Positions 17,102 through 25,639 of a stretch of 34,890 nt of DNA are shown here, one piece after another (the first letter of the stretch is position 1; every line of letters begins with the position of its first letter). The notes under the pieces are model-generated. The model had not been told where the DNA came from. It was given only the letters and a program-made list of their open reading frames with translations, and did no database searches. This stretch comes from Armatimonadota bacterium. GTDB taxonomy: Bacteria > Armatimonadota > Zipacnadia > Zipacnadales > FEN-943. Both the position numbers and the translations under genes were made by a program. The stretch spans positions 1-34,890 of the forward strand of contig JANZZA010000274.1 in NCBI GenBank assembly GCA_026419655.1. The letters are read 5' to 3'.

Positions 17102-18223
17102 TTATCCCTTCATCCCGCTGAGCACGACGCCCTGGACGAAATAGCGTTGGCCGATGAGGAACACAAGTATGACCGGCCCCATCACCATAACTGAAGCCGC
17201 CATGAGGTAATGCCATTCCGCCGAGTACTGACCCATGAACGAATACAGGCCCAGCATGAGCGGCATCTTCTCGGTTGAGTTCATTACAATGAGCGGCCAC
17301 ATGAACTGGTTCCAGGTTCCCAGGAAAACAAAGGTGCCCAGAGCCGCCAGCGCCGGGCGCGACAAAGGCAAGATCACTCGCCGGTAAACGTCCCACGGAC
17401 CGCAGCCGTCCAGCCGCGCTGCATCTTCCAGGTCCTGCGGGACGCTGAGGAAAAATTGCCGTAGCAGGAAAGTCCCGTAAGCCGAAAACATGAGCGGCAA
17501 AATCATTGCCCAGTACGTGTCAATCATCCGCAGCCAGCGCAAAAGAACGAACACCGGAATCATGGTCACCACGTGCGGGACCATGATGGTGGCCAGATAT
17601 CCCAGGAAAATGCCGTCGCGGCCCGGAAACCGCAGCCTTGCAAAGGCAAAGGCCGCCAGGGAGGACGTGAATAGCTGCCCCAGCGTGACGATGACCGTGA
17701 CAATTAGCGAGTTGAGGTAGAAAGCCAGAAAGCCATCTCGTATGTGTATTCCGGGACATTCCCAGCGGCCAATGCGGAAGGCCATCCATGGCCGTTCGAG
17801 CTGTATGGCGTGCCACGCTTCAGGGTAGTTTGCCCAGCGGAAATAAAGTCGTTTGGCCGGCCGCAGGGTCTCGACAGCGCCGTGTGGTCCCTCTCGCGTG
17901 AGCGGCACGGTAAGTGTCCGTCTTGCGAGGTCTGGTGGTTCCAGGACGCGCACGACTGCCGCTCCCTTGAAGATGCGCAGTCTAGCCACCTTGGCCCGGC
18001 GGCCATCTACGTCGCACCAGAACAAAGGCAGTAGCTCGCCATTGGTTGGATTGCGCCATGTCTCGTGGATGCGGGGCAGAAACTCTGGGGGGAAGCTCAT
18101 CGCTGCACTGGGGTCCTTCAGCGACGTGGCCACCATCCACACCAGCGGTACCAGCATCGTGGCACCGCCGATGCCCAAAACCGTGTATGCGGCTACGTTG
18201 CCGAAAATCAACGCACGTTTCAC
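17102..18223 (-). CDS. Carbohydrate ABC transporter permease, MalG/UgpE-like, with extracytoplasmic insertion
   Basis: The inner-membrane permease of a sugar ABC importer. The EAA loop that docks the ATPase is clear (LEDAARLDGCGPWDVYRRVI, about residues 265-284), and the C-terminal VQGVVLSGMKG is the family ending. At 373 residues it is about 90 longer than usual. The extra sequence is a beta-rich extracytoplasmic insertion between helices 1 and 2, roughly residues 52-145, containing RNPTNGELLP and DVDGRRAKVARLRIF before the typical NYPEAW. The start codon is GTG, with GAGGG eight bases upstream. It follows the other permease by 128 bp on the same strand. No binding protein or ATPase gene is in the window, so these must be elsewhere. 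The sugar is unknown. Confidence 0.9.
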   Translation of the reverse strand: MKRALIFGNVAAYTVLGIGGATMLVPLVWMVATSLKDPSAAMSFPPEFLPRIHETWRNPTNGELLPLFWCDVDGRRAKVARLRIFKGAAVVRVLEPPDLARRTLTVPLTREGPHGAVETLRPAKRLYFRWANYPEAWHAIQLERPWMAFRIGRWECPGIHIRDGFLAFYLNSLIVTVIVTLGQLFTSSLAAFAFARLRFPGRDGIFLGYLATIMVPHVVTMIPVFVLLRWLRMIDTYWAMILPLMFSAYGTFLLRQFFLSVPQDLEDAARLDGCGPWDVYRRVILPLSRPALAALGTFVFLGTWNQFMWPLIVMNSTEKMPLMLGLYSFMGQYSAEWHYLMAASVMVMGPVILVFLIGQRYFVQGVVLSGMKG

Positions 18224-18351
18224 TCTCGCGGCCCTCGCTTACCCAAGGCCCGCAGCGAGATACAGGAAATGCTCAGACCAACAGATACATGTCGATGGGC
18301 CGCTTCGCCGCGGACCTATCGCTAAGAGCCGACGCATGTCCATCAGTTTGC

Positions 18352-19350
18352 TCAAAACATGACCTGTGCTGCCTCACGACCGTACCGCCAGTTGAGCAGC
18401 GTCAGTACCAGAACAATAGCGAACAGTATCATGGCCAGCGCAGAGGCCCGTCCCATCTCGTGGTAGACGAAGGCTGTCTGATAGATGTGGTACAGGAGCG
18501 TAGTTGTGCTTCCTGCTGGGCCCCCGGCAGTCATGATGTGGATGCTGACGAAGAAACCCTGGAAGCCCGAGATGATTGACGTGACGAGAATGAAAAAGGT
18601 GGTGGGCGCCAGCAGGGGCCAGGTGACGTGTCGCAGCCGTGCCCACCATCCCGCTCCGTCCAGCCGGGCGGCTTCATACATTTCCTCTGGTATATTCTGC
18701 AGCCCGGCCAGGTACAGGACACAGTTATAGCCGCCGACGCCCACCCAGAGGCCCATGAGGATGAGCGCTGGCTTTGCCCAGGCCGGGTCGCCCAGCCAAT
18801 TGGGTGTGTTCTCAATGCCCGCCAGGCGCAGGGCTTCGTTCAGCAGGCCGTAGTCGGGCTGGTAAATCCATCGCCAAAGTACGGCAACGGCTACCGCAGA
18901 GCACACCGTCGGGATGAAGAACACGGTACGGAAAAGAACAACGCCGCGCATTGGCCGGTTAAGCAGAAGAGCTGTAACCAGGGAAAGGGCCATGCCGATG
19001 GGTATGCCGAGCATGAGATAGACGGTGTTGTAGAGGTAATACCAGAAGCGGTCGTCGTTGGGCAGAAGGGCGCCTGTTGTTGGGTCTCGGTGGAAGCCCA
19101 GTATCTCCACGTAGTTGCTGAGTCCCACCCACTGGGCTTGTCGCCAGGGGCTAATGGCGTCCCAGCGCACGAAAGACAGCAGCATTGCGGCGATGACGGG
19201 CACCAGGGTAAATACCAGGAAGCCTACCAGGTTGGGCAAGAGAAAGCCGTAAGCTGCTGCCCACTGGCGCAGGGCTTTCGAGCGAGGCCTGGTCCCGCCA
19301 GCCATAGAAGGAATTGTAGGTTGTTCTTTTCGCACCTGGTCGTCGTGCAT
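18352..19350 (-). CDS. Carbohydrate ABC transporter permease, MalF/UgpA-like
   Basis: A 332-residue permease with six predicted helices after a soluble N-terminal tail. The EAA loop MYEAARLDGAGWWARLRHVT (about residues 224-243) and the upstream LFRTVFFIPTVCSAVAVAVLWRWIY block are characteristic of MalF/UgpA-type subunits that pair with the downstream MalG-like protein. The loop between helices 1 and 2 carries RDPTTGALLPNDDRFW, echoing a motif in its partner. A GAGG ribosome site lies seven bases before the ATG; a second ATG at residue 16 is possible. It starts 53 bp after the DtxR-FeoA gene on the same strand, so readthrough from the iron operon cannot be excluded, although the functions differ. 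Confidence 0.9.
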   Translation of the reverse strand: MHDDQVRKEQPTIPSMAGGTRPRSKALRQWAAAYGFLLPNLVGFLVFTLVPVIAAMLLSFVRWDAISPWRQAQWVGLSNYVEILGFHRDPTTGALLPNDDRFWYYLYNTVYLMLGIPIGMALSLVTALLLNRPMRGVVLFRTVFFIPTVCSAVAVAVLWRWIYQPDYGLLNEALRLAGIENTPNWLGDPAWAKPALILMGLWVGVGGYNCVLYLAGLQNIPEEMYEAARLDGAGWWARLRHVTWPLLAPTTFFILVTSIISGFQGFFVSIHIMTAGGPAGSTTTLLYHIYQTAFVYHEMGRASALAMILFAIVLVLTLLNWRYGREAAQVMF

Positions 19351-19403
19351 TTCTCTGCCTCAGCCACGCGGGGCGAGGCTTTATCAGCCAGCGCAGGGCC
19401 AGT

Positions 19404-20174
19404 TCAGGTTACATCTGCGGCCGCCGATGTTTCGCTGCGCCGGACGCGAATGCAAGCAGCCAGTTCGTCGTCGAGGGCCAGAGTAGTGCCGCCGATGCGC
19501 ACAACGTAAGTGGGCGCCGTCTGCAGCACCGCGATGGGCTGGCCTGGAAAAAGTCCCACTGAAGCCATTTGGCCGATCCTCCGCCCGCCCCGACGGCGCA
19601 TTTCGGCATCGTCTTTTGCAGCCGCTTGGGGTGGAGGTCCGCCCCAGCCGCGCGGTCCCCCCCGGATAGGTCCTGGCACGCACGTGATGTATGCAACCGT
19701 GCCGGCCTGGCCAGCTTTCATTTCTGTTAGTGGGACCACCGCTGGCCGGACGGCCATAGCTCCCGCCTGGCAGCACGGCCCTGGAGGGATGCGGTGACGG
19801 TGCGGGCACTCGGTTGGGTGGCCCAAAAGCGTGCAGATGCTGTCGGCCAGCTCCGGGCTTACGATGTGCTCCATCTCGCCGGCTATATAGTCGCCGCTAT
19901 CTGGCTCCATTCCCAGCACGTCCGCCATCAGTCTTTCCGCGAGACGGTGGCGCCGTACTACGTCGCGTGCACGTTCGACGCCGGCCTCGGTTAGCGACAG
20001 CTTGCCCTCGTGCTCTGTAACCGAGCCGTCTTCCGCGAGGCTCTCTACAGCTTCGCCGTTGTGGCGCATTATCTCCGGGTGAGACCGGTCTACCGGTCCT
20101 TCATTCTGCTCAATCTCCAGGTAGTATAGTGCATGCAGCAGGTGGTCTTTTCTTTGCGAAAGCGGTTCGCTCAT
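19404..20174 (-). CDS. DtxR-family metalloregulator-like protein fused to a FeoA (SH3-like) domain
   Basis: The 256-residue protein combines a DtxR-like N-terminal half with a C-terminal FeoA domain (about 148-246, GQAGTVAYI ... GLFPGQPIAVL ... LALDDELAACIRVR). The DtxR dimerisation helix RRHRLAERLMADVLGME is intact, as are H76, E80, E102 and H103, matching DtxR His79, Glu83, Glu105 and His106. By eye, the DtxR Met10, Arg13 and Cys102 positions are His11, His14 and Gly99, and the helix-turn-helix stretch (26-52) is about six residues short, so DNA binding is doubtful. The FeoA part has a 30-35-residue Gly/Pro-rich insertion (168-200). GGGGGAGG precedes the ATG. It sits 12 bp after feoB, so it probably regulates or assists FeoB directly. 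Confidence 0.8.
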   Translation of the reverse strand: MSEPLSQRKDHLLHALYYLEIEQNEGPVDRSHPEIMRHNGEAVESLAEDGSVTEHEGKLSLTEAGVERARDVVRRHRLAERLMADVLGMEPDSGDYIAGEMEHIVSPELADSICTLLGHPTECPHRHRIPPGPCCQAGAMAVRPAVVPLTEMKAGQAGTVAYITCVPGPIRGGPRGWGGPPPQAAAKDDAEMRRRGGRRIGQMASVGLFPGQPIAVLQTAPTYVVRIGGTTLALDDELAACIRVRRSETSAAADVT

Positions 20175-20186
20175 GGCCCTCCCCCG

Positions 20187-22601
20187 TCAAAAGCTTATGC
20201 CCAAAGCTCGAAAGGCGAAGTTGGCGACAGAACCCGTCAACACAGCAAGCCCCATAATTATGACAGCAAGGGATGCTGTCCGCCGAAGCCCTTGTTCCTT
20301 GACAATGACTAATAAATTCGCCAGGCACGGGACGAAAAGTGTGATGACTATCAGAGCTACGACTACCTGAAGATTGTCCAGTTTTCCCTGTTGCTGCAAG
20401 TCATAGAGGCCAGCGGCTGCGTAGTCCCGGCGCAAAAAGCCGACAATGAATGCGAAGGTTGCCTCATGTGGTAAGGATAGCAGCCTGACAACTACCGGGG
20501 CTGCTGCCCGCTCCATTGCCTTCAGGCCGCCAAACCAGGCCAATACCGCCAGGGCCGCTGTGCCTATCAGGAAGTAAGGGACGGCCTCGCGCAAGAACCA
20601 CTCGGCCCGCTGCCAGGTCTTGCGCAGGACGTTGCGGGCCAGCGGTAGGCGCAAGGGTGGTATTTCGCAAAGAAAATCCGTGCTTTCACCCGGCAACAGT
20701 CGGTTTGCCAGCCAGCCGGCCAGAAAAAGCTGAGCCAGGACGACGCCAAACACAGCTAGAACTACCCTCGGGCCGACAGCGCCACCCAGGGCGAGAATGA
20801 TGCCCAACTGGGCCGAACACGGAGTTGCAAAGGCAAGAAGAAACGTCGCGATGATGCGCGCCTTGGGGCTTTCAAGGACACGGGCCGCCAGGGTGGCCAT
20901 GGTCACACATCCCAGCCCCAGCACGAAAGGTACCACTGCCCGCCCGCTAAGCCCTATCTTGGTAAAGAAGCGATTCGCCAGCACCGATAGCCGCGCGATG
21001 TATCCCGAGTCTTCCAGCAGGCCCAACAGCAGGAAAAAGAAAACGATGATGGGCAGGACAATGCCGAAAGCGTAACGCAGGCCCATGGAGAAAACTCCGT
21101 ACTGGCCCACAAGGCAGTATCGGAGAAACTCCGAGTCTATTCCACCCGTCACAAGAGCGTAAATCCGCGGCACGACAAGCCCTTGCCCGCGGCGTACTAA
21201 AGCTGCCTCTGCTACGCTGGCACCCTGTCCCGGGGCGAGCTGGAGCACGATAGCGTATTCCACTGCATCTTGCGATGGGGTGAAGACTGCTCGGTAAAAC
21301 GAAGCACCGGCGCCTGCCACCGAGGGAGCCATAGTAAACTGTTCCCTCTGGCCGTCGCGCAGTCGCAGGGCCACCCTAGCCTTTGGGGCGGGGCCACCCG
21401 ACGGCCTAGCGGCCAGCCTGGCCTCAAAGGTCGCGCCGGCAGGCAGCCTGGTTGGGCAGCCTGGGCCCGGCAGGAGTCTAATCCTCAGCGCGACGTCAGG
21501 CCTTTGGGGTCTGATGACCGCTTCTGTGCCCGTCACTTGCAAGGCGGCCGCTGGTTCAGTTTCCACGTGCGCTGGAAGCTCGCGCTCGCCTAAGACCATC
21601 ACCGGCTCCGGAGGTGTCCCGATCACGCTGTTTGCCATCCAATCTGCCACCGTGCCCGCTCCAAGCCTGCCAACCACCACGTACAGGATGATCAGCACCA
21701 ATGCAAGAATTATCGGCCCCAGGATTGGGTTCATTGTGGCAGCGGAAGCCACTGCGCCCAACCGGCTTACCGAAACTCTTCGCTGCGTTGTCACCTGCCG
21801 GGCCAGCTCGTCAGCCATCCGCCACCGTGCCTGTCCAACAACCCAGCCTGGACCGTCCGCGTACTTTGCCAGAAGCCTTCGGCGCACTGCCTCGGCTGCC
21901 TGAACGACCTCGGGCCCCCCGTGTTCTGTTAGCCATTTCTCCAGCTCGGCATCATCGCTGGCCAGCAGAGTCAATGCCACGCCGCGCTTATCTAGCGGCA
22001 GGTCAGGGAGCAAGGCTGCCACCTGCTCGGCAGCCTTCTCAATCTCCGGCGGATAGGGCACGGCAAGCTTGGGTGGTCTTGCTCGGCGCAGCGCATGGAA
22101 AAGCTCCGTAATGCCCCGACGCTCGACGGCTACTGTGGGCACTACCTCTACCCCAAGAGCGTGGGCGAGCTTGTCATGGTTTATGCTAATGCCGTCTATG
22201 GCGGCCTCATCCACCATGTTGAGGGCCACAACGACGGGCACGCCCAGCTCGGCCAGCTCTGCGGTGATACGCAGGCCGCGGTTGAGGTTCCGCGCATCTA
22301 TCACCTGAAGGACTACATCAGCGCCGCCAAGTACCAGCTCGCGCGTCACCAGCTCGTCCACGCTCACCGGCACCAGGCTGTTTATGCCCGGCGTGTCAAT
22401 GACTTCTGGCTGGTGGCCGCGGCCGCGCAGGCGTCCACGGGCCATTTCTACTGTCGTGCCCGGATAGTTTGAAACTGTTGCGTAACGTCCCGTCAGGAGA
22501 TTGAAAAGCACGCTCTTGCCGACGTTGGGATTCCCAACCAGGAGAATCCGCTCTGGGGCGTGCGTTTGAGACTTCTGACAGGGTTCTGGTGTGTCGGTCA
22601 T
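20187..22601 (-). CDS. feoB: Ferrous iron transporter FeoB with large extracytoplasmic insertion
   Basis: An 804-residue Fe(II) uptake permease. The cytoplasmic GTPase domain shows G1 GNPNVGKS (23-30), G3 DTPG (69-72) and G4 NMVD (128-131), followed by the helical FeoB domain. The membrane part keeps the Cys-containing gate segments GLGCVTMATLAAR (562-574) and TPCSAQLG (593-600), VPCLANLL (757-764) and FLRRDYAAAGL (722-732). After the first helix (about 293-313) there is an insertion of about 150 residues (328-478), rich in beta-forming sequence and lacking hydrophobic helices, so predicted outside the membrane. Typical FeoB lacks it. The gene starts 12 bp after the phosphoesterase stop without a good ribosome site, suggesting translational coupling, and is followed 12 bp later by the DtxR-FeoA gene. 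Confidence 0.95.
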   Translation of the reverse strand: MTDTPEPCQKSQTHAPERILLVGNPNVGKSVLFNLLTGRYATVSNYPGTTVEMARGRLRGRGHQPEVIDTPGINSLVPVSVDELVTRELVLGGADVVLQVIDARNLNRGLRITAELAELGVPVVVALNMVDEAAIDGISINHDKLAHALGVEVVPTVAVERRGITELFHALRRARPPKLAVPYPPEIEKAAEQVAALLPDLPLDKRGVALTLLASDDAELEKWLTEHGGPEVVQAAEAVRRRLLAKYADGPGWVVGQARWRMADELARQVTTQRRVSVSRLGAVASAATMNPILGPIILALVLIILYVVVGRLGAGTVADWMANSVIGTPPEPVMVLGERELPAHVETEPAAALQVTGTEAVIRPQRPDVALRIRLLPGPGCPTRLPAGATFEARLAARPSGGPAPKARVALRLRDGQREQFTMAPSVAGAGASFYRAVFTPSQDAVEYAIVLQLAPGQGASVAEAALVRRGQGLVVPRIYALVTGGIDSEFLRYCLVGQYGVFSMGLRYAFGIVLPIIVFFFLLLGLLEDSGYIARLSVLANRFFTKIGLSGRAVVPFVLGLGCVTMATLAARVLESPKARIIATFLLAFATPCSAQLGIILALGGAVGPRVVLAVFGVVLAQLFLAGWLANRLLPGESTDFLCEIPPLRLPLARNVLRKTWQRAEWFLREAVPYFLIGTAALAVLAWFGGLKAMERAAAPVVVRLLSLPHEATFAFIVGFLRRDYAAAGLYDLQQQGKLDNLQVVVALIVITLFVPCLANLLVIVKEQGLRRTASLAVIIMGLAVLTGSVANFAFRALGISF

Positions 22602-22613
22602 GGTGTTGTCTTA

Positions 22614-23840
22614 TCAGTGCCCGACCTGCATCTTCCGGACTGGGCGGCGCACGGTGAAACTTTTGGCCCCTTCGCCCCACAGCACCGTTACAAGGCATGT
22701 CAGGTTCGCCAGAGCCTTTTCAGGGTCACCGGCCGCAAGCGAAAACACCAGTTCCTTCGCCTCTCCGGGCGGCACCGACACGGAAACATCTAGTGGGTCG
22801 AGTTTGTCGCAGTAAGCCAGGCCTTCCCACCGCAGCCAGGCGCGGATTGTACTGTCCGTCTCGTTTGTTATAGGTAGGGTGAGCGTCACGACATCCCGTT
22901 GCCGAGGGTGCACAGCTTGCAGCGAGCCTATCCCGGCGGCCATACGGCGCACCACTTCCGCCTGCTCCTGGGTGACCGCATCTTCGGCTTCGACGGCCCC
23001 GGTCTTGATGACGGCCCAGTGTACTGCATCCCCCTTCACGCTCACCAGCAGATAGTGATGAAAATCCCCAGCTTCAGGCAGCGGGCCTGTCTCTGAGCCG
23101 CCGCCCCCGCAAATTACGTATCGCACGCCATCGCGTTCCGGTAGCAGATTGTAGACGTGATGGTGTCCAGCAAAGCAGACTTTGGTCAGCGCCGGGTGCC
23201 TTCTCAGCAGCTCGTGGATGGCGTCCCAGCGCGTCTGCGGCCCACCGATAAACAGAGGTTGGTGTACGAAGACGAACAGTTGGCGTGCGTCCTGGTGCGC
23301 CTCAAGCTGAGCCGCTACCCACTGCTCCTGTTCGGCGCCGATCATACCGGGGTTTGCGGCCTCATCTGACGCCAGGCACAGGAAAAGCGCACTGCCATAC
23401 CTGAAGGCATAGTACATCGGCCCGACCAGCTCTCTCCACAGTTCTTCGTGCATTGGCTTGGATACGTCGTGGTTGCCTACTACCGGAAATAAGGGAACCC
23501 GACAGCGCTCCACTACTTCGAAGTACGCGTCCCACATTCGCTTGAGCTGCGCGCGGTCGTCGGAATAGCCAAAGATTAGGTCGCCGATGATGACTGCAAA
23601 GTCTGGCCGGAGGACATTGATCTCGGCCACGGCCCGCTCGAATACCGGCGATGGGACGATGGGCATGAAGTGGCGCACGTCGGCCATGACGACGAAGGCC
23701 CAGCGGGGGCCTGGATCGCGCTGGAGGGATAGGGCATTGAGGGCGTCCGCTATAGTATGGCCGGCCAGAGCCACCGACGAAAAAACACTCGCGAACGAAA
23801 GAATGGCCGTCAGCAAGAATATCAGGGCCACGCGCTTCAT
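22614..23840 (-). CDS. Exported calcineurin-like metallophosphoesterase
   Basis: A 408-residue protein with a 26-residue signal peptide (MKRVALIFLLTAILSFAS ...). The dinuclear metal motifs are present in order: D54 and H57 in MADVRHF (a spaced variant of the usual DxH), GD at 86-87, GNHD at 122-125, H193 in VHQPL, and GHHH at 225-228. The C-terminal 110 residues form a predicted beta-sandwich. Relatives hydrolyse phosphomonoesters or diesters in the periplasm or on the cell surface; the substrate is unknown. Being encoded 12 bp upstream of feoB suggests a link to metal or phosphate homeostasis, for example needing the imported metal, but that is conjecture. It follows the GNAT gene by 53 bp on the same strand. 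Confidence 0.85.
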   Translation of the reverse strand: MKRVALIFLLTAILSFASVFSSVALAGHTIADALNALSLQRDPGPRWAFVVMADVRHFMPIVPSPVFERAVAEINVLRPDFAVIIGDLIFGYSDDRAQLKRMWDAYFEVVERCRVPLFPVVGNHDVSKPMHEELWRELVGPMYYAFRYGSALFLCLASDEAANPGMIGAEQEQWVAAQLEAHQDARQLFVFVHQPLFIGGPQTRWDAIHELLRRHPALTKVCFAGHHHVYNLLPERDGVRYVICGGGGSETGPLPEAGDFHHYLLVSVKGDAVHWAVIKTGAVEAEDAVTQEQAEVVRRMAAGIGSLQAVHPRQRDVVTLTLPITNETDSTIRAWLRWEGLAYCDKLDPLDVSVSVPPGEAKELVFSLAAGDPEKALANLTCLVTVLWGEGAKSFTVRRPVRKMQVGH

Positions 23841-23893
23841 CGGTATATAGTTTTCCCCCTCATAGGCTTAGTGCTGAATGAACTTGCCTCATT

Positions 23894-24892
23894 TTACCTT
23901 CCTGTGGGTGGCACCCACGGCCGGCAGTAGAAGCTCACGTCGCACCACCGTCCGCCGTAGCTAAACTGATTGCGCAACGTGGCCTCGCGCCAGAAGCCGG
24001 CCCGTGCCAGGGCCTCATGCCGTCCGGCCGCATCGTTGTCCATCGCCGCCTGCACTTTTCGGTCGTCTGGCCAGGCCAGCGCAGCCAACAGAACTTCGGC
24101 CTGCTCGAGGAACGCTGGATGCACGAAAAAATCAACCATCAGCGGGTGCTCCCTATAGGCTTTTTGGATCCAAAGCATCGCGTGGCCTACTATTGCACCG
24201 TCTTTGGTGCACAAGACCTTATTATCGGCGACGGTCCCTTGCTCCTGGGCTGCCATGAGGCTGAGGAACGGACCTTCCCAGAAACTTGGTCCATAGTGGC
24301 CGAAAAATAAATTGCGCAGCACCCAGCCGTCGGTCGCTGAATAAAGCGCTGTCAGCAGCGGCCAGTCGGCCCAGCAAACGGGCCGTACTTCACACGGCTG
24401 CGGTCGGAAGTAGTCTTGTTCAAAGCCCTCGTCTAGGGGCCAGAGCATTGCGCCATCATGGCCCAGCGCGTGGAAGCCGAAACGCTCGTAGAGCGTCGCA
24501 GCTACGGGATTGCCCGTGGCAAGATACAGAGCACGGCCATCGCGCGCCCGGAAGTCTTCACACGCCGCTGCCATGAGCACTACTGCAATACCTTTTTGTC
24601 GGTGCTCCGGCCTCGTGAAGACGTGCTGAAGGATCCCGATGGGCCGCTGCAAGGTATCTACTACTGTTATGTTGCCGCATAGCTCGTTCCGCACCACGCA
24701 CTCGAAAAAGCTCATGTTCAGCTCACCCAGGCCGCTATGCAAAGCCCGGCGCATCGCGCCCAGCCATGGTTCTCCCTTATGCGCCAGCAGCGGAAGTATG
24801 CGCTCTGCCCAGTCAGGGGCCGGTGCTCGCACGAGCCAGATTTCTGCATCCTCTCCGCTTTTAAGCTTGACTGTGTCAAGTAGCTTTTCCAT
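23894..24892 (-). CDS. GNAT-family N-acetyltransferase, probably double-domain
   Basis: A 332-residue cytoplasmic protein. The N-terminal half contains a GNAT fold with the acetyl-CoA-binding motif RPEHRQKGIAVVLM and the following NPVAATLYERFGF, which marks motif B. The C-terminal half (after about 165) is similar in size and ends YGGRWCDVSFYCRPW; it looks like a second, degenerate acetyltransferase-like domain. I chose the third codon ATG at 24892 since GGGGAG lies at proper spacing from it and too close to the first. The acceptor is unknown. It starts about 20 bp after the ubiE stop and is the second gene of a five-gene minus-strand run. Confidence 0.75.
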   Translation of the reverse strand: MEKLLDTVKLKSGEDAEIWLVRAPAPDWAERILPLLAHKGEPWLGAMRRALHSGLGELNMSFFECVVRNELCGNITVVDTLQRPIGILQHVFTRPEHRQKGIAVVLMAAACEDFRARDGRALYLATGNPVAATLYERFGFHALGHDGAMLWPLDEGFEQDYFRPQPCEVRPVCWADWPLLTALYSATDGWVLRNLFFGHYGPSFWEGPFLSLMAAQEQGTVADNKVLCTKDGAIVGHAMLWIQKAYREHPLMVDFFVHPAFLEQAEVLLAALAWPDDRKVQAAMDNDAAGRHEALARAGFWREATLRNQFSYGGRWCDVSFYCRPWVPPTGR

Positions 24893-24913
24893 TTGCATTC
24901 TCCCCGCGCTGCT

Positions 24914-25639
24914 TTAAGGCGCCGTGGCTACATGGATTGCGACGATTCCACCAACGCAGAATTTCACGGTGTTCACCTTCAGCCCTGCTGTCTCCATAAT
25001 ATCAGCCAGCTCCTCGGCTGACATAACCCGCGTCACCGATTCTGCCAGGAAACTATACGCCGCCCGGTCTACCAGCCCGCCAACGGTCGGCACCACTCGC
25101 CGCAAGTACGGCCTGAGCAGCCAAGACACGGTGCGGGGTGGCTGGGTAAACTCGATACATCCGACGTTGCCGCCGGACTTAACTACGCGGCCCATTTCCG
25201 CGAAGAGCTGCTGGGGAGAAGCTACGTCCCGCACTGCAAAGCCGACCATGGCGGCGTCGAAGACGCTGTCAGCAAAGGGCAGCGCCATAGCGTCGGCGAC
25301 GACAGCCCAGCCGGCTGCTGAGGCGTCTTCAGTCACATCCGGCCTCCGGGTGAGCATGGACTTTCTGTGCCGCAACATTACCTCGCTGGCATCCAGTTCG
25401 ACCACGACGGCTCCCCGTGCTCTTGCACGACGACTTAGCGCGCCCGTGCCGGAGCACACATCGAGCACAAGTTGTCCTGGCCTCAGTTTGATCTCCTTCA
25501 TGAAAAACCGTCGGGCGATCCGGTGCAGCCCGAAGCTGAGAATATCGTTGAGAAAGTCGTACCGGGCCGCGATCCGGTCGAACATAGCGGTGACAGCGCG
25601 GCGATGGGCGTTGGTTGTGTCGTCGCTACGGGCGGCCAT
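24914..25639 (-). CDS. ubiE/menG: UbiE/MenG-type quinone C-methyltransferase
   Basis: A 241-residue class I SAM methyltransferase. The UbiE hallmark RYDFLNDILSFGLHRIARR, the SAM-binding motif VLDVCSGTGALS and the DAMALPFADSVFDAA motif are all intact, as is the GNVGCIEFTQPPR segment. The family carries out the last methylation in menaquinone or ubiquinone synthesis. Menaquinone is likelier given the apparent anaerobic setting, but no other quinone-synthesis gene is in view. The ATG at 25637-25639 is preferred over an upstream TTG; no clear ribosome site is visible. It is the first gene of the minus-strand run leading to feoB, divergent from glcDE, so the promoters of both lie in the 300-bp gap. 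Confidence 0.85.
   Translation of the reverse strand: MAARSDDTTNAHRRAVTAMFDRIAARYDFLNDILSFGLHRIARRFFMKEIKLRPGQLVLDVCSGTGALSRRARARGAVVVELDASEVMLRHRKSMLTRRPDVTEDASAAGWAVVADAMALPFADSVFDAAMVGFAVRDVASPQQLFAEMGRVVKSGGNVGCIEFTQPPRTVSWLLRPYLRRVVPTVGGLVDRAAYSFLAESVTRVMSAEELADIMETAGLKVNTVKFCVGGIVAIHVATAP

Noticed and set aside
16915-17130. Similarity between the start of the UroD-like frame (VVSGMK) and the end of the permease (VVLSGMKG), as a possible duplication
   Set aside because: Only a few residues match and the DNA does not extend; the permease ending is a normal family feature.
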